The position numbers and the translations under genes are program-made. From Burkholderia thailandensis E264 (GTDB taxonomy: Bacteria; Pseudomonadota; Gammaproteobacteria; Burkholderiales; Burkholderiaceae), in assembly GCF_000012365.1 (NCBI RefSeq), contig NC_007651.1, forward strand, positions 2,728,001 to 2,792,000: a stretch of DNA of 64,000 bases. The letters run 5' to 3'. The first letter of the stretch is position 1, and the number at the start of each line of letters is the position of its first letter. The notes beneath the pieces are model-generated. The model made no database searches. It was not told the DNA's origin and saw only the letters and a program-made list of their open reading frames with translations. Shown here piece after piece: positions 1 to 7,814 of the stretch.

Positions 1-423
1 ACGCCTTGGCAAGGCGTGATGCTGCCCGCCGTCGCGCGCGCGGCCGCGCCCGACGCGCTCGCGCGCCTGGCCGCGCTCGGCTTCGTGTGCGACGCGTGCG
101 CGCCGCTCGCGCACGTCGTCGCATGCGCGGGCTCGACGGGCTGCGCGCGCTCGCCCGCCGATACGAAAACCGACGCGCTCGCGCTCGCCGCGCGCCTCGC
201 CGCCCCCGTCGACGTGCACGTGACGGGCTGCGCGCGCTCATGCGCATTGCCGCATCCGGCCGCGCACACGCTCGTCGCGAGCGCGGCCGGCCGCTACGAC
301 CTCTACCGGCGCGACGGCGCGACGGGCTTCGGCCTAGCCGTCGCGCGCCAACTGACGATCGACCAGGCCGCCGCCGCGCTCGCGCGCGACGCGCGGCCCA
401 CTCAGGATGACCTCGATGCTTGA
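1..423 (+). CDS. cobG: CobG, precorrin-3B synthase (3' part, cut by window start)
   Basis: This is the C-terminal part of the monooxygenase that converts precorrin-2-derived precorrin-3A to precorrin-3B in aerobic cobalamin synthesis. The frame is open from base 1, so the 5' part lies outside the window. The visible 141 residues contain the paired cysteine motifs of the nitrite/sulfite reductase fold: CAGSTGC and, about 35 residues on, CARSC. In this family they hold the [4Fe-4S] cluster and siroheme site. The stop overlaps the start of cobH by 17 bases, or by 8 if cobH starts at its second Met, so the genes are translationally coupled. The call rests on the cysteine motifs and on cobHIJ following immediately. 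A related sulfite reductase is a less likely alternative. Confidence 0.88.
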   Translation, partial: TPWQGVMLPAVARAAAPDALARLAALGFVCDACAPLAHVVACAGSTGCARSPADTKTDALALAARLAAPVDVHVTGCARSCALPHPAAHTLVASAAGRYDLYRRDGATGFGLAVARQLTIDQAAAALARDARPTQDDLDA

Positions 424-1042
424 CTACCTTCGCGACGGCTGCGCGATCTACCGCGAATCGTTCGCGACGATCCGCTCGGAAGCCGATCTGACGGGCGTGC
501 CGCCCGACCTCGAAAAACTCGCGGTGCGCGTGATCCACGCGTGCGGAATGGTCGACGTCGTCCGCGACCTGCGGTTCTCCGATGGCGCGGGCGAAGCGGG
601 CCGCGCGGCGCTCGCGGCCGGCGCGCCGATCCTCTGCGACGCGCGGATGGTCGCCGAAGGAATCACGCGCGCGCGGCTGCCCGCGAACAACCCGGTGATC
701 TGCACGCTCGGCGACCCGGACGTGCCTCGGCTCGCGCGCGAGCTCGGCAACACGCGCTCGGCGGCCGCGCTCGAATTGTGGCGCGCGCATCTCGCGGGCA
801 GCGTCGTCGCGATCGGCAACGCACCGACCGCGCTCTTCCATCTGCTCGACATGATCGACGCGGGCGCACCCCGCCCCGCGCTCATTCTCGGCTTTCCGGT
901 CGGCTTCGTCGGCGCGGCCGAATCGAAGGCGCTCCTCGCCGCCGACAGCCGCGGCGTGCCGTTCGTCGCGGTCGCGGGCCGCCGCGGCGGCAGCGCGATG
1001 GTCGCCGCCGCCGTCAACGCGCTCGCCTCGGAGGCCGAATGA
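407..1042 (+). CDS. cobH: CobH, precorrin-8X methylmutase
   Basis: The enzyme moves the C-11 methyl group to C-12, turning precorrin-8X into hydrogenobyrinate. The 211 residues match the usual family length. The N-terminal part ([10 protein letters not shown]) and VIHACGM, which carries the family's catalytic histidine, are clear. The start at 407 overlaps cobG; the ATG at 416 (MLDYLR) is an equally plausible start. The stop codon shares bases with the ATG of cobI (ATGA), so cobG-H-I-J form one tightly coupled operon that continues from upstream of the window. Confidence 0.93.
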   Translation: MTSMLDYLRDGCAIYRESFATIRSEADLTGVPPDLEKLAVRVIHACGMVDVVRDLRFSDGAGEAGRAALAAGAPILCDARMVAEGITRARLPANNPVICTLGDPDVPRLARELGNTRSAAALELWRAHLAGSVVAIGNAPTALFHLLDMIDAGAPRPALILGFPVGFVGAAESKALLAADSRGVPFVAVAGRRGGSAMVAAAVNALASEAE

Positions 1043-1773
1043 CGCGCAAGACTGGGCGCCTCTACGGGCTCGGCGTCGGGCCGGGCGACCCCGAACTGCT
1101 GACGATCAAGGCGCTGCGTGTGCTGCAGGCCGCGCCCGTCGTCGCGTATTTCGTCGCGAAGGGCAAGAAAGGCAACGCGTTCAGCATCGTCGAGGGCCAT
1201 CTGAGCGACGCGCAGACGCACCTGCCGCTCGTCTATCCGGTGACGACCGAGACGCTGCCGCCGCCCCTTTGCTACGAAACCGTGATCGCCGACTTCTACG
1301 ACACGGCGGCCGCGCTCGTCGCAGCGCATCTCGACGCGGGCCGCGACGTCTCGGTGATCTGCGAAGGCGATCCGTTCTTCTACGGCTCGTACATGTACCT
1401 GCACGACCGGCTCGCGCCGCGCTACGACGCCGAGGTCGTGCCGGGCGTGTGCTCGATGCTGGGCGGCGCGGCGGTGCTCGGCGTGCCGCTCGTCTACCGG
1501 AACCAGAGCCTCTCGGTGCTCTCCGGCGTGCTGCCCGAGCACGAATTGCGCGAGCGGCTCGCGAAAGCCGACGCGGCCGTCGTGATGAAGCTCGGCCGCA
1601 ACTTCGACAAGGTGCGCCGCGTGCTCGACGAGCTCGGGCTCGCGCGCCGCGCGCTGTACGTCGAGCGCGCGACGATGGCCGCGCAGCGGATCGTGCCGCT
1701 CGCGGAAGTCGATCCGATGGCGTCGCCGTATTTTTCGCTGCTCGTCGTGCCGGGGGAAAAATGGCAAGGATGA
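1039..1773 (+). CDS. cobI: CobI, precorrin-2 C20-methyltransferase
   Basis: This SAM-dependent methyltransferase converts precorrin-2 to precorrin-3A. The 244-residue protein opens with [20 protein letters not shown], the glycine-rich SAM-binding loop of the tetrapyrrole methylase fold. It also has the family's [14 protein letters not shown] and [13 protein letters not shown] segments. An ATG overlapping the cobH stop (ATGA at 1039) was chosen. The reading frame stays open far upstream, but that part lies inside cobH and is a shadow. The end overlaps the start of the cobJ fusion gene. Confidence 0.94.
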   Translation: MTRKTGRLYGLGVGPGDPELLTIKALRVLQAAPVVAYFVAKGKKGNAFSIVEGHLSDAQTHLPLVYPVTTETLPPPLCYETVIADFYDTAAALVAAHLDAGRDVSVICEGDPFFYGSYMYLHDRLAPRYDAEVVPGVCSMLGGAAVLGVPLVYRNQSLSVLSGVLPEHELRERLAKADAAVVMKLGRNFDKVRRVLDELGLARRALYVERATMAAQRIVPLAEVDPMASPYFSLLVVPGEKWQG

Positions 1774-3572
1774 CCGCCGCGCCCGCGATCGTGATACTCG
1801 GGCCCGGCGCGCTCGATACCGCGCGCCGAATCCAGGCCCGCTACGACGGCGCTCGGGTGCATGCGCTCGCGGGGCGCGCCGAAGCCGACGTGACGTTCCG
1901 CGAGCTGGGCCCGCATCTGCGCGAGCTGTACGCGCGCGGCGCGCCGATCGTCGCGCTGTTTGCGGCCGGCATCGCGATCCGCTGCGTCGCGCCGTGCCTC
2001 GCCGACAAGGGCGCGGAGCCGCCCGTGCTCGCCGTTGCCGAGGACGGCAGCGCGGTCGTGCCGCTGTTGGGCGGCCTCGCGGGCGCGAACGCGCTCGCGC
2101 GCGAGATCGCCGACACGCTCGGCGTCGCCGCCGCGATCACGACGAGCGGCGAGCTGCGCTTCGGCGCGTGCATGCTCAATCCGCCCGAAGGCTACGCGCT
2201 CGCCGATCTCGACGCGGGCAAGCGCTTCGTGTCCGATCTGCTCGCGGGCGAAAGCACGCGCATCGAAGGCGACGCGCGGTGGCTCGACGACGTCGCGCTG
2301 CCGCGCGACGCGCACGCGGCGCATGCGATCCGCGTCACGCCGCACGCGTCGCGCGGCGGCGCACGCGAATTGCTGATTCATCCGCGCAGCGTCGTCGCCG
2401 CGCTCGGCGACGACGCGGACAACGTTTCGGAGCACGACGCAATCGTACGCGCCAGCGCGGCCGCGAACGCGCTCGCCGCATCGCCCGACCTGCCGCCGCT
2501 CGCCGCGCGCATCGTCGCGGCGCTCGCCGCGCGCGATCTCGCGCCGCTCGCGCTCGCGGCCATCGTCGCGCCGGCGCGGCGCATCGCCGATCGCGCGCTG
2601 ACCGACGCGGCGCGCGCGCTGCGCGTGCCGTTGCGCTTCGTCGAAACGAACGCGTGTGACGCCGCGGGCGTGCTCAATGCCGCGCTGCCCGCCGCGCTCG
2701 CGCCGCGCGCCGACGCATCGCGCGCCGGCTCGTGCTCCGGCTCGACGCAAACGCCGCACGACATCGCGATCGCCGTCGCCGGCGCGCCCGTCGACGCCGA
2801 TACGCTCGGCGTCGCGCGCGGCCGCCTGACGGTGCTCGGCCTCGGCCCCGGCCGAGCGGACCTGATGACGCCCGCCGCACGCGCGGCGCTCGCCGATGCG
2901 ACCGACATCGTCGGCTACGCGACCTACGTGAACATGGCGGGCCCGTTGCGCGCCGACCAGCAACTGCACCTCTCCGAGAACCGCGAGGAACTGCAGCGCG
3001 CGCGCCACGCGTTCGAGCTCGCCGCGCAGGGCCGGCGGGTCGCGGTCGTGTCGTCGGGCGACCCCGGCGTGTTCGCGATGGCGGCGGCCGTGCTCGAAGC
3101 GCTCGACGGCTCCAACGACACGCGCTGGGCGGCCGTCGAGCTCGACATCGTGCCCGGCGTGTCGGCCGCGCTCGCGACGGCGGCCGAGGCGGGCGCGCCG
3201 CTCGGCCACGACTTCTGCCTGATCTCGCTGTCGGACAACCTGAAGCCGTGGGCGATCATCGAAAAGCGCATCGACCACGCGGCGGCCGCCGATTTCGCGC
3301 TCGCGTTCTACAACCCGGTGTCGCGCGCACGGCCCGTGCAATTCGACCGCGCGCTCGACGTCGTGCGCCGGCATCGCGCGCCGGAGACGGTCGTCGTGCT
3401 CGGCCGCGACATCGGCCGCCCGGGCGCGACGCTCGCGACGACGACGCTCGCCGCGCTGTCCGCGCAGCAAGTCGACATGCGCACGATGGTGATCGTCGGC
3501 TCGTCGACGACGCGCCGCGTCGTGCGCGACGGCGCGCGCGAATGGGTGTACACGCCGCGCTGGTATCGCTGA
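1761..3572 (+). CDS. cobJ: CbiG(N/central)-CobJ fusion, precorrin-3B C17-methyltransferase
   Basis: This is a two-part protein of 603 residues. Residues 1 to about 340 resemble the N-terminal and central parts of CbiG: an [16 protein letters not shown] opening, LFAAGIAIR, and a [18 protein letters not shown] segment. From about residue 354 it is a complete tetrapyrrole methylase of the CobJ type ([49 protein letters not shown]). CobJ methylates C-17 with ring contraction. In the oxygen-dependent route the CbiG lactone-opening step is not needed, so the role of the N-terminal half is unclear. The start is ATG 1761 or ATG 1770 (ATGA overlap with cobI). The CobE/CbiG C-terminal domain is encoded separately at 16620-17048. 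Confidence 0.92.
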   Translation: MARMTAAPAIVILGPGALDTARRIQARYDGARVHALAGRAEADVTFRELGPHLRELYARGAPIVALFAAGIAIRCVAPCLADKGAEPPVLAVAEDGSAVVPLLGGLAGANALAREIADTLGVAAAITTSGELRFGACMLNPPEGYALADLDAGKRFVSDLLAGESTRIEGDARWLDDVALPRDAHAAHAIRVTPHASRGGARELLIHPRSVVAALGDDADNVSEHDAIVRASAAANALAASPDLPPLAARIVAALAARDLAPLALAAIVAPARRIADRALTDAARALRVPLRFVETNACDAAGVLNAALPAALAPRADASRAGSCSGSTQTPHDIAIAVAGAPVDADTLGVARGRLTVLGLGPGRADLMTPAARAALADATDIVGYATYVNMAGPLRADQQLHLSENREELQRARHAFELAAQGRRVAVVSSGDPGVFAMAAAVLEALDGSNDTRWAAVELDIVPGVSAALATAAEAGAPLGHDFCLISLSDNLKPWAIIEKRIDHAAAADFALAFYNPVSRARPVQFDRALDVVRRHRAPETVVVLGRDIGRPGATLATTTLAALSAQQVDMRTMVIVGSSTTRRVVRDGAREWVYTPRWYR

Positions 3573-3575
3573 CGG

Positions 3576-3604
3576 CGAAGCGACGCTCGGCTCGCGTCGC
3601 TTCG
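3576..3604 (+). terminator. Hairpin after the cobGHIJ run
   Basis: A perfect 10-bp inverted repeat (CGAAGCGACG and its complement, 9-base loop) starts four bases after the cobJ stop. It lacks a T tract, so it may act as a 3' stabilising hairpin or a weak terminator. Confidence 0.45.
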
Positions 3605-3901
3605 TGAATCGGCCACGAACGATCGGGCGCCGAGCGCGCCCGAGCCGCGATCCGCGCGAGCCTGACGCTCCCGTCCGCACCGCGACCCCATCCGCGCATT
3701 CAATTCCCGCAATCGTTTCGGATATCGAATCAAGGCGCCCACCAAACCTTGAATCCGGATAATAAAAAGCACGACTCACGATTCCATCATGCGGTGGATT
3801 CCTCCATGATGTGCAAGCCGAAACGCCGGCCGCCCATCGAGCGCGGCGGCGCGACGGCGGTATGCGGGCCAGCATATCCCCCCATCAACATGGAGAGAAC
3901 A
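3605..3901. other. Intergenic region before the chitinase gene
   Basis: The stretch between the cobJ hairpin and the chitinase start has no convincing gene. Its second half is less GC-rich (around 3710-3790, including GGATAATAAAAAG) and probably holds the chitinase promoter. No clear -35/-10 pair could be fixed. Confidence 0.4.
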
Positions 3902-5263
3902 ATGACCTTCAGCATGTTGTCACGCATCGTCCCGCGCGCGATCGCGGCGGGCTGTCTGTTCGCGGCGACGGGCGCGTCTCAGGCGGCGGGCGTCTACGCG
4001 CCCTACGTCGACGTGACGCTCTATCCGACGCCGCTCGTCGACCAGATCGGCGTGCGGCAAGGCATCCAGCAATTCATGCTCGCGTTCGTCGTGTCGGGCG
4101 GCAACCAGTGCGTGCCGTCATGGGGCGGCGTGCAGCCGATCGGCAACGGCGCGACGGGCGACCTGCTCGACAAGATCGCGACGTCGGTCGCGGCGTATCG
4201 CACGAAAGGCGGCGACGTCGCGGTGTCGTTCGGCGGCGCGGCCGGCCAGCCGTTGATGCAGGCGTGCACGAGCGTCGCCGCGCTGAAGAGCGCGTATCAG
4301 ACCGTGATCGACACGTACAGCCTCACGCACGTCGATTTCGACATCGAGGGCGCGTCGCAGCAGGATTCGGCCGCCGTCGCGCGCAACTTCCAGGCGGTCG
4401 CGCAACTGCAGGCCGACTACGCGGCGAAAGGCAAGCCGCTGCACGTGACGCTCACGCTGCCGGCAATGCCCACGGGCCTCGTGCAGGACGGCCTGAACGT
4501 GCTGAATGCGGCGCTCGCGAACAACGTGGCGCTCGACGCGGTGAACATCATGACGATGGATTACGGCCCGTCCGGCATCGACATGGGAGCGGCCGCGATC
4601 AGCGCCGCGCAGGGCCTCTACTCGCAGCTCGACACCGCGTACAAATCGGTGGGCAAGCCGCAGACGGACGCGCAGTTGAAGCAGCTCGTCGGCGTGACGC
4701 CGATGATCGGCGTGAACGACGTCGCGGGCGAAACCTTCACGCTCGCGAACGCGCAGAGCGTGCAGACGGCGGCCGCGAACAACAATTACGGCTTCGTCGG
4801 CATCTGGTCGATCACGCGCGACAAGGCGTGCGACGGCGGCTCGCAGTACGCGTCGCCGATCTGCTCGGGCGTCGCGCAGCAGCCGTACGCGTTCTCGTCG
4901 GTCTTCAAGCAGTTGAGCGGCCACTGGGGCGCGGGCGTCACCCAGGACCCGAACTACGGAGGCGGCTCGGACGGCGGCGGCACGCCGCAGCCGGGCGCGC
5001 CGTGGTCCGCGACGCAGGTCTACACGGCGGGCGCGACGGTCACCTACCAGGGCACGACCTATCAGGCGCAATGGTGGACGCAGGGCGATATTCCGGGGCA
5101 AGCGGCGGTGTGGAAGCCCGTCGGCGGCAATGTGCCGGCGTGGTCGTCGACGACCGCGTATCCGGGCGGCGCGTGCGTGATGTATCAGGGCGCGAAGTAT
5201 TGCGCGAAATGGTGGACGCAGGGCGACGTGCCGACCGCGGGCGGACCGTGGGCGCAAGCGTGA
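3902..5263 (+). CDS. Secreted GH18 chitinase with two C-terminal chitin-binding modules
   Basis: This is predicted to be an exported chitinase of 453 residues. Residues 1-29 form a signal peptide ending SQAAG. The GH18 barrel contains AVSFGGAAGQ, the catalytic strand HVDFDIEG with Asp145, Asp147 and the proton donor Glu149, and later MTMDYG. The first Asp of the usual DxxDxDxE motif is Thr here. A glycine-rich linker follows, then two CBM5/12 modules (about residues 365-410 and 413-453), each with the aromatic pair in an AQWWTQGD / AKWWTQGD motif. The start was chosen at ATG 3902 because it has a GGAG site nine bases upstream and leaves a clean signal peptide; longer in-frame starts do not. 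Confidence 0.9.
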   Translation: MTFSMLSRIVPRAIAAGCLFAATGASQAAGVYAPYVDVTLYPTPLVDQIGVRQGIQQFMLAFVVSGGNQCVPSWGGVQPIGNGATGDLLDKIATSVAAYRTKGGDVAVSFGGAAGQPLMQACTSVAALKSAYQTVIDTYSLTHVDFDIEGASQQDSAAVARNFQAVAQLQADYAAKGKPLHVTLTLPAMPTGLVQDGLNVLNAALANNVALDAVNIMTMDYGPSGIDMGAAAISAAQGLYSQLDTAYKSVGKPQTDAQLKQLVGVTPMIGVNDVAGETFTLANAQSVQTAAANNNYGFVGIWSITRDKACDGGSQYASPICSGVAQQPYAFSSVFKQLSGHWGAGVTQDPNYGGGSDGGGTPQPGAPWSATQVYTAGATVTYQGTTYQAQWWTQGDIPGQAAVWKPVGGNVPAWSSTTAYPGGACVMYQGAKYCAKWWTQGDVPTAGGPWAQA

Positions 5264-5306
5264 TCGCGGCGGCCGGCCCGCGCATCGCCGCGCGGTAGCC
5301 GGCCGT

Positions 5307-5333
5307 GGGACCGGCGCGTCGCCGGCCGGTCCC
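5307..5333 (+). terminator. Hairpin after the chitinase gene
   Basis: A perfect 9-bp stem (GGGACCGGC / GCCGGTCCC) with a 9-base loop lies 44 bases after the chitinase stop. It is followed only by TTGC, so termination would be weak or factor-dependent. Confidence 0.5.
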
Positions 5334-5652
5334 TTGCATGCGGCCGCGCGGGCCGTTCGGCGCACGGCGCGCGCGCCTCTTTTCGGATGCGTCGTGTCGA
5401 CGCCGGGCTGCGGCTTCGCACGATGGCGCGCGCGTTGCCGGGCCCCGTCGCCGCCGATCGGCGGCGGAGCGCGCGCCTTTCGCAGGAACCGTCCGTGGAC
5501 AAAATCACGGCCCCGCATGCTCGCGTCGAGCGGCAGGCAACCGGCGGCACGGCGTCCATTCGGCGGCGGACGGCGGCCATATGACGATCGGACGATGGAG
5601 CGACGCCGCGCGACTGCAGTATCCTGAGCGCGTCGATCTTCCCGGAGCCGCC
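5334..5652. other. Gene-free stretch before the small secreted protein
   Basis: No supported coding region was seen here; the several short open frames lack ribosome sites and family features. A promoter for the gene at 5653 should lie here but was not resolved. Confidence 0.4.
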
Positions 5653-5907
5653 ATGAAACGCTTCCTGTCGTGCATCGCCCTCGTCTGCTTCGCGTTGCCC
5701 GCCGCGCAGGCGCAAACGCAGACCTACCACTTCGACGAAGGCGGCACGACGCCCACGGGCGTCACGTCGCAACCGGCCTCCGCCCCGGCTCGGGCGCGCA
5801 TGCAGCGGGCGAAGCCGCATCGGCATCCCGTGCGCCGCAACAAGCCTCATCGGACACACCGCCGCGCTCGCAGCGCGCAGAACGATCGCTTCTATTCGCA
5901 TCCGTGA
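5653..5907 (+). CDS. Small secreted basic protein of unknown function
   Basis: The product has 84 residues. The first 20 form a convincing signal peptide: MKR, the hydrophobic FLSCIALVCFALP, then AAQAQ as the cleavage site. The mature part begins with a short acidic and threonine-rich stretch. It ends in a tail rich in Arg, Lys and His (RAKPHRHPVRRNKPHRTHRR). ATG 5653 has CGGAG seven bases upstream, and the signal peptide begins exactly there. No family was recognised. The basic tail could bind nucleic acid, heparin-like polymers or metals, but this is only a guess from composition. Confidence 0.6.
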   Translation: MKRFLSCIALVCFALPAAQAQTQTYHFDEGGTTPTGVTSQPASAPARARMQRAKPHRHPVRRNKPHRTHRRARSAQNDRFYSHP

Positions 5908-6116
5908 CATTGGCGGCGCGCTCCCGCGCGGCTAGCGGGGCAATACATCGACCACCGTTTCGCCGTCGGAGGCAAGACGCCGCGTCCGGCAGCCGGCGCG
6001 TGGCACGCGAGACGTGACGCGCGACAGGTGAGCCGCCGTTCGCGGTGCTCGCCACCCGAGGCGCCGGACGGCAAGCAAGCCGGCCACGCGTGGAACGAGG
6101 CGCGACGGCGGACGGG

Positions 6117-6803
6117 TCATGCCGCTTGCAGCGCGGCGATCCGCGCATGCAGCCACCTTCGCAGCGCGTCGATTTCCTCGATGCACACCGCATGCGGCAT
6201 CGGATACGCGTGCCAGTCGACGCTCGCGCCTTTCTCGCGCGCGAAATCGCGGGCGGCCTCGCCCAGGCGGATCGGCAGGATGTCGTCGTCCGTGCCGTGC
6301 GCGGCGAAGATCGGCGTCGTGCGATTCGCGCCGGCGAGCCGCGCGTCGATGAAGCGCGGCGAAGGCACGTAGCCGGACAGCACGATCAGCCCCGCGAGCG
6401 CGTCCGGATGCGTGAACCCCGCCGAATACGTCATCGCGCCGCCCTGCGAGAAGCCCGCGACGAAGATCCGCGATGTCGGGATGCCGCGCCGGTTCTGCTC
6501 GGCGATCAGGCTTCGCACGGCCGCGCACGATGCGTCGATTCCCGCTTCGTCGACCTGCCGGTTCACGCCTTCGAACGACAGGATGTCGTACCACGCGCGC
6601 ATCATGTAGCCGTTGTTCGCGGTGACCGCGATCTCGGGCGCGTTCGGGAACACGAAGCGCACCGCCGGGCCGTTCGCGATCCGCAACTCAGGGACGAGCG
6701 GCACGAAATCGTTCGCGTCGGCGCCGAGGCCGTGCATCAGGATCACCGCGAACGCGGGGTTCGGGCCGGTCTCGATTTCGATCGTCGGCGTTTCGTCAAG
6801 CAT
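6117..6803 (-). CDS. Carboxylesterase/phospholipase of the alpha/beta-hydrolase fold
   Basis: The 228-residue cytosolic hydrolase resembles the bacterial carboxylesterase EstB/acyl-protein thioesterase family. It has the oxyanion segment ILMHGLGAD, the nucleophile elbow GFSQGG, an aspartate in HGTDDDILP and the histidine in YPMPHAV, which together make the catalytic triad. ATG 6803 was chosen; its ribosome site GGAG lies eight bases upstream, and the open frame beyond is in non-conserved sequence. The gene stands alone between the chitinase region and the chelatase genes and is probably unrelated to cobalamin synthesis. Confidence 0.9.
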   Translation of the reverse strand: MLDETPTIEIETGPNPAFAVILMHGLGADANDFVPLVPELRIANGPAVRFVFPNAPEIAVTANNGYMMRAWYDILSFEGVNRQVDEAGIDASCAAVRSLIAEQNRRGIPTSRIFVAGFSQGGAMTYSAGFTHPDALAGLIVLSGYVPSPRFIDARLAGANRTTPIFAAHGTDDDILPIRLGEAARDFAREKGASVDWHAYPMPHAVCIEEIDALRRWLHARIAALQAA

Positions 6804-7115
6804 GCTGGGGCTCCGTTCAGATGGGGGATCGGAAGAAAACGCGTCGATGATCGCACATCGGGATGACCGGCAGCCGCTTGCACGCGCAACGGGCGGCCGC
6901 GTTTCGTGACACGTCGTGACGCGCTCGTGACGCGTGTCGCTGTCTCGGCGACCTTGCCGTCCGCCTCGCGGCCCCGCCTGCGCATGATCGCGCGAGCGGC
7001 CCGCGTGAACGGCCCGCGCATCGCGCCGGCGTGTTCGCCGCCGTTTCCTGATCGATGCGGCCGACGCAGCCCGCACACCGCACCGCCGCCTCGCATGCAA
7101 CCGTCGGCGCGTCGT
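6804..7115. other. Gene-free gap between esterase and chelatase genes
   Basis: The stretch lies upstream of the esterase and downstream of the chelatase gene, both on the minus strand. No supported gene, repeat or RNA was seen. It presumably contains the esterase promoter. Confidence 0.4.
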
Positions 7116-7808
7116 TCATCCGCCCCCGCGCTCGAGCGCCTGCGGCGTGACGAGCGCCGCGCCCCATGCGTGCGCGAGCCGCTCGCAGCGGCCGAGCCTC
7201 ACGGCCGCGTCGTCGAAGTCGACGATGACGATCCGGTCGGCGAACGCCGGCCGCGCCGGCGCTTCGGTGGTTCGCCCGTCCGACAGCAGCCACAGCCAGC
7301 GCTGCTGCCGCGGGCGGCGCCGGGCGGCGCGCGCGAGCAGCCGCGTCGCGGCGCCGATGCCCCGCGCGAGCGGCGTGCCGCCGCCCGCGCCGACGGGCGC
7401 GAGCCAGCGCTCGTTCCACCAGCGCGGCACGGCCGGCCCGAAACGCACGCCGGCCGAGTTGCCGCCGAAGCACACGAGCGCCGCGTCGGCGCGCTCGCGC
7501 GCAAGCGAATCGAACAGCGCGACGACGAGCCCCTTCGCGCGCGCGAGCCGCTCGGCCGTCAGCATCGACGCCGAGCAGTCGAGCACGAAGCAATGCAGCG
7601 CCCCCGGCGAGCCGGCCTGCGGCCGATAGCGCAGATGGTCGGCGCGCAACGCCTCGCCGCGCTTCGCCGCGAACGTCGCGCGCCACGCGATGCGCGTGCC
7701 GGGGCGGCCGCGCGCATCGTCATGCCGCATGCCTCGTTCGAGCCATCGAAGCCCGCTGTCGGGCGCGTGCGCGGCGACAGCGGCGGCATCCGCCCGATGG
7801 CTCAGCGT
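7116..7808 (-). CDS. chlD: ChlD VWA part, read by -1 frameshift from the upstream AAA+ frame
   Basis: This frame encodes a von Willebrand factor A domain with an intact MIDAS: DCSAS, a later GGGTP and LLSDG. It corresponds to the C-terminal half of a ChlD/BchD-like chelatase subunit. The first ordinary in-frame ATG is at 7730, 72 bases beyond the stop of the AAA+ frame, and it has no good ribosome site. The conserved-looking HAPDSGLRWLERG segment lies before that ATG. Reading A AAA AAA at 7808-7814 with a -1 shift joins the two frames without gap and gives a 658-residue protein, about the size of ChlD. The coordinates given start at the shift site. Independent initiation at 7730 (204 residues) is the alternative. 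Confidence 0.75.
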   Translation of the reverse strand, partial: TLSHRADAAAVAAHAPDSGLRWLERGMRHDDARGRPGTRIAWRATFAAKRGEALRADHLRYRPQAGSPGALHCFVLDCSASMLTAERLARAKGLVVALFDSLARERADAALVCFGGNSAGVRFGPAVPRWWNERWLAPVGAGGGTPLARGIGAATRLLARAARRRPRQQRWLWLLSDGRTTEAPARPAFADRIVIVDFDDAAVRLGRCERLAHAWGAALVTPQALERGGG

Positions 7809-7814
7809 TTTTTT
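7753..7814 (-). promoter_or_regulatory. Programmed -1 frameshift site with downstream hairpins
   Basis: In the minus-strand mRNA the codons CTA AAA AAA form the slippery heptamer A_AAA_AAA (7808-7814) and are followed by CGC TGA. About 24 bases further lies a perfect 9-bp stem (arms 7775-7783 and 7753-7761, 13-base loop). A smaller GGCGG-ATG-CCGCC hairpin lies between them. The heptamer is in exactly the phase needed to move from the ATPase frame to the VWA frame. Confidence 0.75.

Noticed and set aside
7116..7730. Chelatase VWA gene as a broken (frameshifted) pseudogene
   Set aside because: The MIDAS motif and domain are intact, and the junction is a perfect slippery heptamer in the right phase with a hairpin. 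This fits regulated frameshifting better than decay.
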